Source: Bartonella sp. TP
GTDB lineage: Bacteria; Pseudomonadota; Alphaproteobacteria; Rhizobiales; Rhizobiaceae
Assembly: GCF_030406085.1 (NCBI RefSeq)
Contig: NZ_CP129002.1
Location: forward strand, 248,001 to 312,000
Length of the DNA: 64,000 bases
Direction of reading: 5' to 3'
Shown here: positions 9,631 to 19,367 of the stretch, in pieces
Numbering within the stretch: the first letter of the stretch is position 1
Layout: each line of letters begins with the position of its first letter
The notes under the pieces: model-generated
Told to the model about the DNA's origin: nothing
What the model saw: the letters and a program-made list of their open reading frames with translations, nothing else
Database searches by the model: none
Made by a program: the position numbers and the translations under genes

Positions 9631-11115
9631 CTAGGCAAGATTATAATAATTTGGCGCCTCCTTGGTAATAGCCACATTGTGGGTATGGCTCTCGCTTAAG
9701 CCAGCGTTTGTAATTCGTACAAACTGAGCCATATGCATCTGCGCTACCGTCTCGGCGCCTACATAGCCCATAGCAGCTCGCAGGCCACCTTCTAGCTGCC
9801 GTAAAATTGCGCTTACGTCACCTTTATAAGCTACTTGCCCCTCTACCCCTTCTGGCACCAATTTGTGGGCTTCTTGGGTAGTAGATTGAAAATAGCGGTC
9901 TGCTGAGCCGTTTACCATAGCCCCGATTGACCCCATTCCCCGATAAGATTTAAATGGCCGCCCCTGATAGGTATAAACCTCTCCAGGGCTCTCGGTGCAT
10001 CCCGCCAATAAAGAGCCAATCATAGCCGCAGAAGCTCCAGCAGCTATAGCCTTGGCCATATCGCCCGAGAATTTAATGCCGCCATCGGCGATTACCGAGA
10101 CATTGTGTTTCTGAGCCACCTCCACAACGCCCATAATAGCACTGAGCTGCGGTACACCAACCCCGGCTACAATCCGCGTTGTGCAAATAGAGCCCGGGCC
10201 GATACCCACCTTAACACAATCAGCCCCGCAATCTATAAGGGCTTTGGCCGCCTCGGCCATGGCAACGTTACCAGCAATTATGTCTGTGCCCGGCATGTGT
10301 TTTTTTATATAACTAACAGTATCTAATACTTTTTGCGAATGTCCATGTGCTGTATCTATAACCAAAACATCTACGCCACTGTCGCATAACATTTCCGCCC
10401 TAGCAATACCAGCTGGACCTACTGTACTGGCCGCGCCCACAAGCAAGCGCCCTTTAGCATCTTTTGCTGCCCCAGGATTTAATATAGATTTTTCAATATC
10501 TTTTACTGTTATCAAACCAATGCAACGGTATTTATCATCTACTACGATTAGCCTTTCTATACGATGCTGATGCAATAGCTTGCGTGCTTCTTGCTGGCTT
10601 ACAGTCTCAGAAACTGTTATCAAATTCTCGAAAGTCATCAAATCTGCAACATTACGTCCATTTGTGTCGGCAAATCGTATATCGCGATTGGTAAGTATGC
10701 CTACCAAAACACCACTGCCGTCGCCGCGAATTACTGGCATGGCAGAAATATTATATCGGCTCATTGTGGCTATGGCTTGTTGCACGCTAGCTTGTTCTTC
10801 TATAGTTATAGGATTTAGCACCATACCTGCTTCAAATTTCTTTACCCGCCTTACCTGCTCTGCTTGCTCTGCTGCCGACATGTTTCTATGTATTATGCCC
10901 AGCCCTCCAGCTTGAGCCATTGCTATGGCCATTGGCGCTTCTGTAACGGTATCCATAGCAGCAGAAATAATTGGAAGGTTAAGATATACATTTTTAGTTA
11001 TTCTAGTACGCAAATCAACTTCGCTAGGAAGCAGCTTCGAATAACCCGGCACCAGCAATACATCATCAAAAGTTAAGGCTAAATTGCCCGTAGGCGTTTC
11101 AATAATTTTTGCCAT
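9631..11115 (-). CDS. guaB: IMP dehydrogenase
   Basis: Oxidises IMP to XMP with NAD+, the committed step of GMP synthesis; guaA nearby does the next step. It has 494 residues. The TIM-barrel catalytic domain is interrupted by two CBS domains (about 96-150 and 158-212) that sense nucleotides. The catalytic Cys311 lies in [11 protein letters not shown], the NAD/IMP-binding VIDTAHGHS is at about 252-260, and the flap motif YRGMGS follows. The start is ATG at 11115. The phospholipase D-like gene lies 72 bases upstream on the same strand. Confidence 0.97.
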   Translation of the reverse strand: MAKIIETPTGNLALTFDDVLLVPGYSKLLPSEVDLRTRITKNVYLNLPIISAAMDTVTEAPMAIAMAQAGGLGIIHRNMSAAEQAEQVRRVKKFEAGMVLNPITIEEQASVQQAIATMSRYNISAMPVIRGDGSGVLVGILTNRDIRFADTNGRNVADLMTFENLITVSETVSQQEARKLLHQHRIERLIVVDDKYRCIGLITVKDIEKSILNPGAAKDAKGRLLVGAASTVGPAGIARAEMLCDSGVDVLVIDTAHGHSQKVLDTVSYIKKHMPGTDIIAGNVAMAEAAKALIDCGADCVKVGIGPGSICTTRIVAGVGVPQLSAIMGVVEVAQKHNVSVIADGGIKFSGDMAKAIAAGASAAMIGSLLAGCTESPGEVYTYQGRPFKSYRGMGSIGAMVNGSADRYFQSTTQEAHKLVPEGVEGQVAYKGDVSAILRQLEGGLRAAMGYVGAETVAQMHMAQFVRITNAGLSESHTHNVAITKEAPNYYNLA

Positions 11116-11187
11116 GATTAAATCCCTATAATAAGTTAATTAGGCATGTAATATTAGCACATTAAAAAGCACAAACAAGGCTTTAAC

Positions 11188-12807
11188 TTATAATTGCGCT
11201 TTGATAGGCAACAAGCTAAGTAATTTTACATAAAATTGCAATTTACGCGTAGTTTTTGGAGCGTTGTATAGGGTTTTTTTTACTTTATTTTCTGTAAAAG
11301 ACCAAAAGATCTTACCTGCCTTATTTAGGCCCAAAGCATAGCTCATTTCATTAGTCGTTTCTTCACAAAATAACAGATTCATATGCATAGCTAATTTTGG
11401 ACATTCAAAAAACACGCCCATCTCAGTGTTCAAAGATACAGAACGCATATCAAAATTAAACGACCCTACAAAAGCTTGCGCTTCATCTATCAAAAAAGCC
11501 TTTGTATGCAAACTAGCCCTATTTCTAGCTAACAACCGCAATTTGTAATGCTTTATATCTTGACCCTCTTGAGCATTCCTTGTTTGTAAAACTGGCGGCG
11601 GCATCAGCTCATATAAGTTAACGCCAGCCTTTAAGAGATCCTTGCGATAATGAATGTAACCCCCATAAGCTATCGGAACATCAGTCGTAGCCAAAGAATT
11701 GGTAAGCACTCTAACCTGCACCCCTCGTTTTGCTAAATTTTTTAGTTGCTCTGAACCAATTTTGCCTGGCACGAAATAAGGAGACGTAACTTGCAAATCA
11801 TAAGCCGCACTTTGCAGTCTAGGAAAAAGAAAATTCATAAGCCAATTTTTATTTTTTCCTCCCAAGGCTTTTTGAGGAGGATCGGCAAGTATACATACCT
11901 GCTTCACGGCAAATATATATTTCTCGGCACGTAAAAAATAGCTAAACGGAATCTTAGCTATTTCGTCAATAAACTGTTTAATAGGCTCCGTTTCGCAATA
12001 AGACCGCAACTTATTTTCCCAGTATTTAATATCACGTGCCTTTATGGATAGAGCTAATTTACGTATAGGCAATACTACACGACTATTCCAATAAAGGTCA
12101 AAAACCCGCTCAACATCGTTTAAAATAGGCCCTGTCAACATAACATCTAAATCACGAAAAGTAGAATTTTGACTAGCGCTAAAATACGCATCAGCTATAT
12201 TGCGGCCACCAACAAAAGCAACGCGGCCATCTGCAATATAAGCCTTGTTATGCATACGTCTAGTTAAAGAAAGAGCGCGCAACGCCAGTTCTAAAAAGCG
12301 TTTTATGCTAAAAGATCTGGCACGGCAGGGATTAAAAACCCTTATATCTATGTTTTCATGCTTATCCAACGCTACAAATATTTGATCCCGCGTGCCTACA
12401 TTAATATCATCAATTAACAAACGCACACGAACACCGCGATTAGCCGCCTGCAATAGCTCATAGAGCAAAATTTTACCAACTTTGTCATCTTCAAAAATGT
12501 AATACATTAAGTCCAGGCTACGCCCTGCCATCCTAGCGCTTAAAAGCCGAGCAGCGAAAGCTGCTTCATTTTCTTTAATAAGCGCAAGGGCGTTCTTGCT
12601 ATATCCTAGCCCGCCATGCTTTTCTGCTAATTGCTGTAGCGCTTTATCAATTTCAGTTACACTATCTTCTTTGTTAAAGGCATAGCTAAACCCACCACGG
12701 GATCGCTTGGCAAATTTGTTATAAACAAGCTCGCTAAGCGCTGCCGCAAAAAAAACGCCAAGGGCGCATAAAATAATAATTATACCGACTATTAGCATTA
12801 ACCACAT
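11188..12807 (-). CDS. Phospholipase D-family protein, cardiolipin synthase-like
   Basis: A 539-residue protein with an N-terminal transmembrane segment (about 3-26) and two HKD catalytic motifs, HNKAYIADGR with His186, Lys188 and Asp193, and a second HTKAFLIDEA near residue 430. Each is followed by the expected G-G/S-x-N. One anchor plus two well-separated HKD motifs resembles the ClsC/YmdC group, which makes cardiolipin from phosphatidylglycerol and another phospholipid; other membrane PLDs share the fold, so the substrate is inferred. Both active-site halves look intact. It is transcribed towards guaB and sits 47 bases downstream of the DUF882 gene. Confidence 0.82.
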   Translation of the reverse strand: MWLMLIVGIIIILCALGVFFAAALSELVYNKFAKRSRGGFSYAFNKEDSVTEIDKALQQLAEKHGGLGYSKNALALIKENEAAFAARLLSARMAGRSLDLMYYIFEDDKVGKILLYELLQAANRGVRVRLLIDDINVGTRDQIFVALDKHENIDIRVFNPCRARSFSIKRFLELALRALSLTRRMHNKAYIADGRVAFVGGRNIADAYFSASQNSTFRDLDVMLTGPILNDVERVFDLYWNSRVVLPIRKLALSIKARDIKYWENKLRSYCETEPIKQFIDEIAKIPFSYFLRAEKYIFAVKQVCILADPPQKALGGKNKNWLMNFLFPRLQSAAYDLQVTSPYFVPGKIGSEQLKNLAKRGVQVRVLTNSLATTDVPIAYGGYIHYRKDLLKAGVNLYELMPPPVLQTRNAQEGQDIKHYKLRLLARNRASLHTKAFLIDEAQAFVGSFNFDMRSVSLNTEMGVFFECPKLAMHMNLLFCEETTNEMSYALGLNKAGKIFWSFTENKVKKTLYNAPKTTRKLQFYVKLLSLLPIKAQL

Positions 12808-12854
12808 CTATATATGTAATTATACAAGCAATTACCGCTTATTCCTATAAAAAA

Positions 12855-13448
12855 TTAGTGTCCATGTCTATCAGCTTTATGATTAGGCACTACAGATGTC
12901 AATGTCCATTTACGTATGGGGCCGACATCTACATGTATAAAGGGTATTTTAGAATGTGGATAATAACCAACCCCACCTCCGCGCAATTTTAACGCTATTT
13001 TATGCAATTTAACTAAGGCAATATCCGGCAAATAAATATCCATAGCCTTGCCTAAAATATGTTGGCTATGCTTAGCAACACCGCTATATTTAGAAAGATT
13101 GCGTAGCATCTTGTTCGTTGCAGCAGTACGATAAGCCGAAACAACATGGATATAATCTTTGGAACCGCTTAGACGGTATATTTTCCATATTAAATTAAAT
13201 AATTTAGGATTCATTACAGTCTCTTCATTACTACGCCAATCACGCAAAAAATGATTTAGTTTTTTTAGACCAGCTTTATCAAAATGCCCATGGCTCCAAA
13301 AAACTATCTCTGCTTTTTCATGTGTATGTATATGATATAGCTTTAATGAATGAGATTGTACAGCCCCAGCAGCAAATAAAGCGATGGAGCTATTTGATAA
13401 AAAGGCGCTTATTATTGTCGCACGAATTAAGCATTTATAATTTATCAT
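12855..13448 (-). CDS. DUF882 / peptidase M15_2 family periplasmic protein
   Basis: 197 residues with an N-terminal hydrophobic export signal (about 8-28). The metallopeptidase ligands typical of the YcbK/MepK and DUF882 group are present: HILGKAMD supplies His130 and Asp137, and FIHVDVG supplies His172. A cell-wall (murein) endopeptidase role is therefore likely, with zinc at the active site. The N-terminal part, with LKLYHIHTHEKAEI and FLRDWR, is also typical of DUF882. Its start overlaps the end of the upstream regulator gene by 14 bases, so the two are probably translated from one message. Confidence 0.85.
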   Translation of the reverse strand: MINYKCLIRATIISAFLSNSSIALFAAGAVQSHSLKLYHIHTHEKAEIVFWSHGHFDKAGLKKLNHFLRDWRSNEETVMNPKLFNLIWKIYRLSGSKDYIHVVSAYRTAATNKMLRNLSKYSGVAKHSQHILGKAMDIYLPDIALVKLHKIALKLRGGGVGYYPHSKIPFIHVDVGPIRKWTLTSVVPNHKADRHGH

Positions 13449-14802
13449 TTTCCCAACTCTCTATTTTACGGTATAAAGTAGAGCGTCCAATTTTTAGTCG
13501 CCTAGCTACCTCACTCAAGCTACCCTTATAGTGGCTTATAGCCAATTTTATTACCTCTTCTTCAATATTTTGCATAGTTTTAATATTGCCATCTTCTTGA
13601 AAATAATCCCCATATCTTTGCCCTGTTTGCTGTTTGCTAACTTCTACAGCTGGTGGAACAACTGCACCGCTCAGCTGTGGAAAATCCTTTAAACGCAATA
13701 AGGGCCCATCGCTTAACAATAAAGCATGATACAAGCTATGCTCTAATTCGCTTAAATTACCAGCCCAATCTTGCTGACTCAACAACTCACTAGCAGCACC
13801 AGTAAGGCCAGTAATTTTTTGCTCTAAACCTAATTCCAACGAAAAACGCCAGGTTAGCTGATTCGCAATGGCCTCTATATCCTCCCGCCTTTGCCGTAAC
13901 GATGGGACATATAGGGTAGCAGGATTTAGAAAATTCATCAGCTCCTTAAATTTTTTTTCATCGCTTTCCAGCACGCTCAGCGAGGTTGCCGAGACCGCTA
14001 TGATCCGAAAATTACTGCCTTTATCTTTGGCTATTTTCAATTGTTCTATTAGACATTCCTGATCTGCTGAGCTTAAGTAATCAACATTGAATAAACACAA
14101 AGTACCATTGGCAGCTGCTTTGGTTTTTTTTGCAATAATTTCACATAACTCAGAAGACATTCCAACTTCTGTGATATAAGGTTCGCAATAAATTGTAACA
14201 AACGCACCGTTAGTAAATGAGCTATTGTGATGAATAGCATAAGCTATGTCTCGCCGCCCTGTGCCGTGTTCACCCATAAGAAATATATTCTGCTCTGTTC
14301 CTGCAAGTTTGCTGGCCTGCGAAATACAGTTCTTCATCGCTTCACTTTGCACCACAAAAGAATCAAAATCCTGCAAGCGCGGGCCGTCGCCCCATCCATA
14401 ATAAACTTCTTGCTCCAAAAAACTATGCGATATCAGTAAACTTGTTACTAGCCTTATCCGCAATTTTATAGCGCTATATGGCATAAAATAATTAGATCCA
14501 GACTCAATGCCCTCTTCAATACGAGCTAAGGTTTCATCGCTCAAATGCCTGTCATCATATAGCAAAACTAATGGCGCCGTACGTACCAACAGGCGCAACT
14601 CCCGTAGGAGCAGTTGCAAATCTATATCTACAAACGTCATGTCTATAAAGGCTAGCATTATATTTTTATGTTTACGGGCGAGCTCCAGGGCTCTTAACCC
14701 ATTTTCAGCTTCTATAACCCGATAACCTAGACTCCGCAGCTCTTCCACTAGCGGCATACGTTTATTAAATTCCTCACTGGCAATTAATATTGACCCAATC
14801 AC
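13435..14802 (-). CDS. NtrC-type response regulator with degenerate AAA+ domain
   Basis: 455 residues in NtrC order: a receiver domain (about 1-120, with Asp54 in AFIDMTF as the possible phospho-acceptor), an AAA+ domain (about 150-370) and a C-terminal Fis-type helix-turn-helix ending in EVARRLKIGRSTLYRKI. The AAA+ domain is degenerate. Walker A reads GEHGTGRR instead of GExGTGKE, the Walker B region is GTLCLFNVD, and the GAFTGA loop needed to contact sigma-54 is absent (SSFTNGAFVTI is found there). It probably binds DNA and regulates without sigma-54 activation. The start is GTG at 14802. Its 3' end overlaps the DUF882 gene by 14 bases. Confidence 0.82.
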   Translation of the reverse strand: MIGSILIASEEFNKRMPLVEELRSLGYRVIEAENGLRALELARKHKNIMLAFIDMTFVDIDLQLLLRELRLLVRTAPLVLLYDDRHLSDETLARIEEGIESGSNYFMPYSAIKLRIRLVTSLLISHSFLEQEVYYGWGDGPRLQDFDSFVVQSEAMKNCISQASKLAGTEQNIFLMGEHGTGRRDIAYAIHHNSSFTNGAFVTIYCEPYITEVGMSSELCEIIAKKTKAAANGTLCLFNVDYLSSADQECLIEQLKIAKDKGSNFRIIAVSATSLSVLESDEKKFKELMNFLNPATLYVPSLRQRREDIEAIANQLTWRFSLELGLEQKITGLTGAASELLSQQDWAGNLSELEHSLYHALLLSDGPLLRLKDFPQLSGAVVPPAVEVSKQQTGQRYGDYFQEDGNIKTMQNIEEEVIKLAISHYKGSLSEVARRLKIGRSTLYRKIESWENDKL

Positions 14803-14903
14803 AGCACACCTGTCCTTTTAAACATGAAGGTTTTAAAATAGGCAAACGTAAGCTTAGGTCCAAAAGTTGCAATATTGATAAATTAAATGTTAAGCATATC
14901 TAG

Positions 14904-14933
14904 TGTAATAAGCTTAAATGTAATAAGCTTAAA
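14904..14933 (+). repeat. Two tandem 15-bp units upstream of omp10
   Basis: TGTAATAAGCTTAAA occurs twice back to back (14904-14918 and 14919-14933), each unit containing the palindrome AAGCTT. The repeat ends 27 bases before the omp10 start and 17 bases before its GGAG ribosome-binding site. It could be a paired operator or a leader element; nothing in the sequence decides this. Confidence 0.7.
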
Positions 14934-14960
14934 GATTAAGATAAGCCGCCGGAGAAAAAC

Positions 14961-15344
14961 ATGCATTTAAGCAAAATTGTAAAATTTGGACTACCACTTA
15001 TGCTATTAAGTGCCTGTACCATGACACAAAATCGTGGTCAACTCAAGATAGAAGATGCTAGAAAAGATGTATTAATGGGAGAATGGCAGGATAAAGCTGG
15101 CATGCTATCGACTTTTAGTAACGGTAAATTTGAAACAAGAACACCAGATACAAACGAAAAATTAGCCGAAGGTAATTATAATATAGAAGAAGACAATAGT
15201 ATAAATATCGAAGTTAAAAGTCTAGTAAAAGGCAATGTTTCTAAAGTTAATTGTAACTTGCGGCATTTTAATAACACACTTTATTGCGCGCCAATGGATG
15301 AAGCGCTTAGCGCTACCGCTTTTAGTCTTTTTCGCGTTAATTAA
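14961..15344 (+). CDS. omp10: Omp10-like outer-membrane lipoprotein
   Basis: 127 residues beginning with a lipoprotein signal. The lipobox LLSAC makes Cys19 the lipidated residue after cleavage by signal peptidase II. The mature protein contains FETRTPDTNEKLAEGNY, very like what I recall of Brucella Omp10 (FETRTTDTNEKLAEGNY), followed by a matching SLVKGNVSKVNC. In that family two cysteines (here in VNCNLRHFNNTLYC) probably form a disulfide. It is probably anchored in the outer membrane; its function is not known in detail. The ribosome-binding GGAG (14951-14954) lies six bases before the ATG. hemH starts eight bases after its stop, as a probable two-gene unit. Confidence 0.85.
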   Translation: MHLSKIVKFGLPLMLLSACTMTQNRGQLKIEDARKDVLMGEWQDKAGMLSTFSNGKFETRTPDTNEKLAEGNYNIEEDNSINIEVKSLVKGNVSKVNCNLRHFNNTLYCAPMDEALSATAFSLFRVN

Positions 15345-15352
15345 TCAATTAA

Positions 15353-16348
15353 ATGCTACCAGAAACAACAGCTATTTTATTAGTAAATCTTGGAACGCCT
15401 GATGGTTACGACTTTTTTAGCGTAAGAAAATATCTAAAACAATTTTTATCTGACAAGCGAATTGTTGAGCTAAATCCTATTTTATGGCTACCCATACTTC
15501 ATGGAATTATCCTAAATACCCGCCCAAGAACAAGCGGAAGGAACTATAAACGTATTTGGCATAGGCAAAGCAACCAGTCGCCCCTATTGCTATACACCAA
15601 AGCGCAGACCGAAAAACTGAGCAGTAAAATAGCAACCATGCCCAATTTGCCCGTGCAAAATATAAAGATATATTTTGCTATGCGTTATGGCAATCCATCT
15701 ATAGCTTCGATGATACAAAAGCTTACACAGGATGGATGCAAACATATTTTGCTACTACCCTTGTTTCCACAATACAGTGCTACGACAACTGCGTCTATTT
15801 ATGATGATTTTTTTGGGTCGCTGCTAAAATTAAGAAATGTACCTTCCGTTACTACAATACGCTCTTTCGCAACCAACCCTTCTTATATTCAAGCATTGGC
15901 AAACTCTATCAATACACATTTAAAACATTGTGCATTTGAACCCGAGCTTATTATCGCTTCTTTTCATGGTATACCAAAATCTTATGTAGCCAAAGGAGAC
16001 CCCTATTATGAAGAATGCTGCGCTACAATAAAAGCTTTACGAGAACATATGCGGCTCAGCGACACTAAATTACTGCTTAGCTTTCAGTCTCGTTTTGGCA
16101 AAGAAGAATGGCTACAACCTTATACGGATAAGCTCACTCAGCGGTTAGCCCAGCAGGGTATAAGAAAAATTGCGATATTTAATCCTGGATTTATAAGCGA
16201 TTGTCTAGAAACAATCGATGAAATTGGCAGAGAAATTAAAGAGGTTTTTATACATAATGGCGGCACAGATTTTACGCATATCCCGTGCCTTAATGATAGC
16301 GACGAAGCGATAAATATGCTAAGCGAGATAATACAGCAATCTTTATGA
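15353..16348 (+). CDS. hemH: Ferrochelatase
   Basis: Inserts Fe2+ into protoporphyrin IX, the last step of haem b synthesis. The 331 residues are close to the usual length. Family landmarks are the N-terminal ILLVNLGTPD, the SFHGIPKSYVAKGDPY segment with the metal-binding His, and SFQSRFGKEEWLQPYT with the catalytic-region Glu. Near the C-terminus, FNPGFISDCLETIDEI is the expected second half of the active site. It follows the omp10-like gene by eight bases. Its stop codon abuts the stop codon of the convergent kdsD with no gap, so there is no room for a separate terminator between them. Confidence 0.95.
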   Translation: MLPETTAILLVNLGTPDGYDFFSVRKYLKQFLSDKRIVELNPILWLPILHGIILNTRPRTSGRNYKRIWHRQSNQSPLLLYTKAQTEKLSSKIATMPNLPVQNIKIYFAMRYGNPSIASMIQKLTQDGCKHILLLPLFPQYSATTTASIYDDFFGSLLKLRNVPSVTTIRSFATNPSYIQALANSINTHLKHCAFEPELIIASFHGIPKSYVAKGDPYYEECCATIKALREHMRLSDTKLLLSFQSRFGKEEWLQPYTDKLTQRLAQQGIRKIAIFNPGFISDCLETIDEIGREIKEVFIHNGGTDFTHIPCLNDSDEAINMLSEIIQQSL

Positions 16349-17335
16349 CTAAATTACCTTAAATCGTAATAAATCATGAAAATGTAATAAGCCAACTGGC
16401 TTATCTTCCTCTACAATCACTAAAGCGCTAACTTGTGTTTGCTGCAAGATCAAAGCTGCGGTAGCAAGTAGCGTGTCGGGAGTAATGGTTTTTGGCTGCA
16501 CTGTCATAATCTCTTCTACAGCAAGATGCGAAATGTCCCGTCTTATATTACGAGCCAAATCGCCATCTGTTATTATGCCCCTAAGCTTTCCCGCTTCATC
16601 TATAACGATAACACAGCCAAAATGTTTAGCAGACAGTATTTGCATAGCTTCTGGCATTAACATTCCTAGCGAAACCAGGGGTAAATTTTTACCCTTATGC
16701 ATAATGTCAGCAGCCGAAATTAGTTGGGCACCCAATGATCCACCTGGATGATATAAGTGAAAATCATAACTACTAAATCCTCGAGTCTGTAGCAGAGCCA
16801 CGCTCAATGCATCGCCCACAGCTAACTGCATCATGGTTGACGTAGTAGGCGCTAATCCATGTGGGCAAGCTTCTTTTAGTTTAGGCAATAGTAATAAAAT
16901 ATTTGCTTGCCGACTAAGCGCCGAATTCTCACCAGCAGTCATAGCAATCAAAGGGATCTTAAACCTAGCCGCATGCTTAATAATACCACTAAGCTCAACT
17001 GTCTCTCCCGACCATGATAGCGCCAATATAACGTCATTTTGGCTAATCATGCCTAAATCGCCATGGTTCGCTTCTGCAGCATGAACAAAAAAAGCAGGCG
17101 TACCCGTAGAAGCCAAAGTAGAAGCAATTTTAGTACCTATATGGCCACTTTTGCCCAGGCCAGTAACTATTACCCTACCCTTTAATTTACTTATTACCTG
17201 AACCGATTCCAAAAAACCAGCTAACAAGCTACTATCACCAGTTTCCTGGCCAAACAACTGCTCCAATTTTTCAAGCCCAGCTTTTTCTGCTGCAAAACTT
17301 TGCAATGCAGAAGCAATAATATCACAATTTTCCAT
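16349..17335 (-). CDS. kdsD: Arabinose-5-phosphate isomerase (KdsD/KpsF)
   Basis: Converts ribulose-5-phosphate to arabinose-5-phosphate, the first step towards KDO in lipopolysaccharide. The 328 residues comprise an N-terminal SIS sugar isomerase domain (about 30-190), with GLGKSGHIG at 59-67 and AEANHGDLGM just after, and two C-terminal CBS domains (about 205-328). Both halves are complete. galU lies 48 bases upstream on the same strand, giving a small pair for envelope sugar metabolism. The 3' end meets hemH exactly. Confidence 0.93.
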   Translation of the reverse strand: MENCDIIASALQSFAAEKAGLEKLEQLFGQETGDSSLLAGFLESVQVISKLKGRVIVTGLGKSGHIGTKIASTLASTGTPAFFVHAAEANHGDLGMISQNDVILALSWSGETVELSGIIKHAARFKIPLIAMTAGENSALSRQANILLLLPKLKEACPHGLAPTTSTMMQLAVGDALSVALLQTRGFSSYDFHLYHPGGSLGAQLISAADIMHKGKNLPLVSLGMLMPEAMQILSAKHFGCVIVIDEAGKLRGIITDGDLARNIRRDISHLAVEEIMTVQPKTITPDTLLATAALILQQTQVSALVIVEEDKPVGLLHFHDLLRFKVI

Positions 17336-17383
17336 ATCTTACATCTTTTGTCCCAGCAACAAATCAGTATAGAGAATGTAATA

Positions 17384-18256
17384 TTATTTAACTAACTCCG
17401 CAAGCAATTCCTTTACATTCGTACTTAAATCTTCTCGCTCTAAGGCAAAAGCTAAATTCGCCGCTAAAAACCCTAGTTTCGATCCACAATCAAAAGTTTT
17501 ACCCTCGAAACAAAAGCCATAAAAATCCTGCTTTCCCAAAAGCTTTACCATAGCGTCTGTTAATTGTATTTCTTCCCCAGCGCCAGGTGCTTGCTGAGAA
17601 AGCAAGTCAAATATATCCGGCTGTAAAATATATCTACCGTTAATAAATAAATTAGAAGGCGCAGCTTCAGGCGTAGGTTTTTCAACCATTTCTGTAATTT
17701 CAAATCCATGTGCTATCTTTTTTCCACAACCTACAATACCATATTTAGAGACATCTGCTGGCGAGCATTTTTCTACTGCTACAATATTTCCGCCGCCACA
17801 TTCTTCATATAATTCTACCATTTTACTTAAACAACCATGATTAGCCTGCATAACCATATCTGGCAACAATAAAGCAAAAGGCTCATTGCCGACCAAATCG
17901 CGAGCACACCAAACAGCATGACCAAGGCCTAATGGTTGTTGTTGCCGGGTAAAAGATGTGGTTCCAGGTAATGGCTGTAGATCTTGTAAATGCTCCAATT
18001 CTTCATGCTTGCCTCTATTTTCTAGTACAGTATAGAGTTCTACTTGAACATCAAAATAATCCTCTATAACCCCCTTATTTCGCCCAGTAACAAAAATAAA
18101 ATGCTCAATGCCAGCGTCGCGAGCTTCGTCTATTACATATTGAATAACCGGCTTATCTACTACGGTTAACATTTCTTTCGGCACTGTTTTAGTAGCTGGT
18201 AAAAAGCGTGTCCCGAGCCCAGCCACTGGAAAAACAGCTTTTTTTATTTTATTCAT
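17384..18256 (-). CDS. galU: UTP-glucose-1-phosphate uridylyltransferase
   Basis: Makes UDP-glucose from UTP and glucose-1-phosphate for polysaccharide and lipopolysaccharide synthesis. The 290 residues are typical for bacterial GalU. The nucleotide-binding start reads FPVAGLGTRFLPATKTVPKE (9-28), followed by VDKPVIQYVIDEA, and later the catalytic-region EMVEKPTPEAAPSNL and the FDCGSKLGF segment. The start is ATG at 18256, with GGAGAG a few bases upstream. It precedes kdsD and diverges from the lytic transglycosylase gene across a 93-base gap. Confidence 0.95.
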   Translation of the reverse strand: MNKIKKAVFPVAGLGTRFLPATKTVPKEMLTVVDKPVIQYVIDEARDAGIEHFIFVTGRNKGVIEDYFDVQVELYTVLENRGKHEELEHLQDLQPLPGTTSFTRQQQPLGLGHAVWCARDLVGNEPFALLLPDMVMQANHGCLSKMVELYEECGGGNIVAVEKCSPADVSKYGIVGCGKKIAHGFEITEMVEKPTPEAAPSNLFINGRYILQPDIFDLLSQQAPGAGEEIQLTDAMVKLLGKQDFYGFCFEGKTFDCGSKLGFLAANLAFALEREDLSTNVKELLAELVK

Positions 18257-18349
18257 CTATCTCTCCAATATATTTTTATTTGCTTATTCTTTAAATCATC
18301 CTATTTTAAAAGCTATAACTAATAGAATATAATTTTAACGGCAAGCATT

Positions 18350-19360
18350 ATGATAAAAAAATTCGTATATAAGTTCATCATAGCAGTATTAATAATAGCC
18401 ATAGAAACTACTACTATTGCACTAGCAGCACCAACAACTGAAACAGACCAGAATTTTATAAATTTTATAGCCCAGTTTCGTCAAACCGCAATTGAAAATA
18501 ACATCGATATATCTACCTATAATCGAGCTTTTCACGGTATCACGCTTCCTTACACGGATATGTTAAAATATATACGTACACAGCCAGAATTTCATAACAC
18601 GCCCGAGCAATATTTAAAAACTCGCATAACCGAAGCGAAAATTCAAAAAGGTAAAAGCGAAAAACAAGATTTAGCCAGCACTCTGCAACAAATAGAAGAT
18701 AGGTTTGGGGTAGATAAATCAATAGTTTTAGCAATCTGGGCAAATGAAACAGATTATGGTGCTGTGCTTCAAAATAAAAAAATTATGAAAGACGCGGTTC
18801 GTGCTTTAGCTACCCTCGCCTATTATAAAAGTCACTATAATAATTACGCACAAAAACAATTAATAGCCTTATTAAAAATTCTCCAACGCGGCTACATTAC
18901 ACGAGAAAATTTACAATCTTCATGGGCAGGCGCAATGGGACATACACAATTTATACCCAGCAGTTACCTGCTATACGCAGTAGATATGGACAAAGATGGC
19001 AAAAGCGACATAGTAAATAGCGTGCCCGATGCCCTAGCCACAACAGCAAATCTACTTGCCAAACACGGTTGGAAAAGACAAGCGCCTTGGCTCTATGAGA
19101 TCACAGCCGATAATTTAGAGCAAATTAAAGCTCTAAAAGGCCACAAGCAAAACCTAACACAGTGGGCAAAATTAGGTATAAAATTAAAGAACAATAAGCC
19201 ACTACCGCAGGGTCAAGAATTAGCCACGCTGACCATCCTTGGAACACAGCCAACGCGTTACTTCTTAACCATGCATAATTTTGATGTAATAAAAGCTTAC
19301 AATAACTCCAATCTATATGCCTTAGCTGTAGCGTTATTAGCAAATAACATAAATACATAG
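18350..19360 (+). CDS. Lytic murein transglycosylase, MltB family
   Basis: Cleaves peptidoglycan between MurNAc and GlcNAc, leaving 1,6-anhydro ends. The 336-residue precursor has an N-terminal signal peptide ending near ALAAP (residues 26-29). The SLT_2 (MltB) domain follows, with the catalytic Glu133 in IWANETDYG and further conserved stretches SWAGAMGHTQFIPSSY and DMDKDGKSDIVNS. No lipobox is visible, so the product is probably soluble in the periplasm, unlike E. coli MltB. The SGNH-fold gene begins seven bases after its stop, an arrangement suggesting a joint envelope function. Confidence 0.9.
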   Translation: MIKKFVYKFIIAVLIIAIETTTIALAAPTTETDQNFINFIAQFRQTAIENNIDISTYNRAFHGITLPYTDMLKYIRTQPEFHNTPEQYLKTRITEAKIQKGKSEKQDLASTLQQIEDRFGVDKSIVLAIWANETDYGAVLQNKKIMKDAVRALATLAYYKSHYNNYAQKQLIALLKILQRGYITRENLQSSWAGAMGHTQFIPSSYLLYAVDMDKDGKSDIVNSVPDALATTANLLAKHGWKRQAPWLYEITADNLEQIKALKGHKQNLTQWAKLGIKLKNNKPLPQGQELATLTILGTQPTRYFLTMHNFDVIKAYNNSNLYALAVALLANNINT

Positions 19361-19367
19361 GCTAAAC

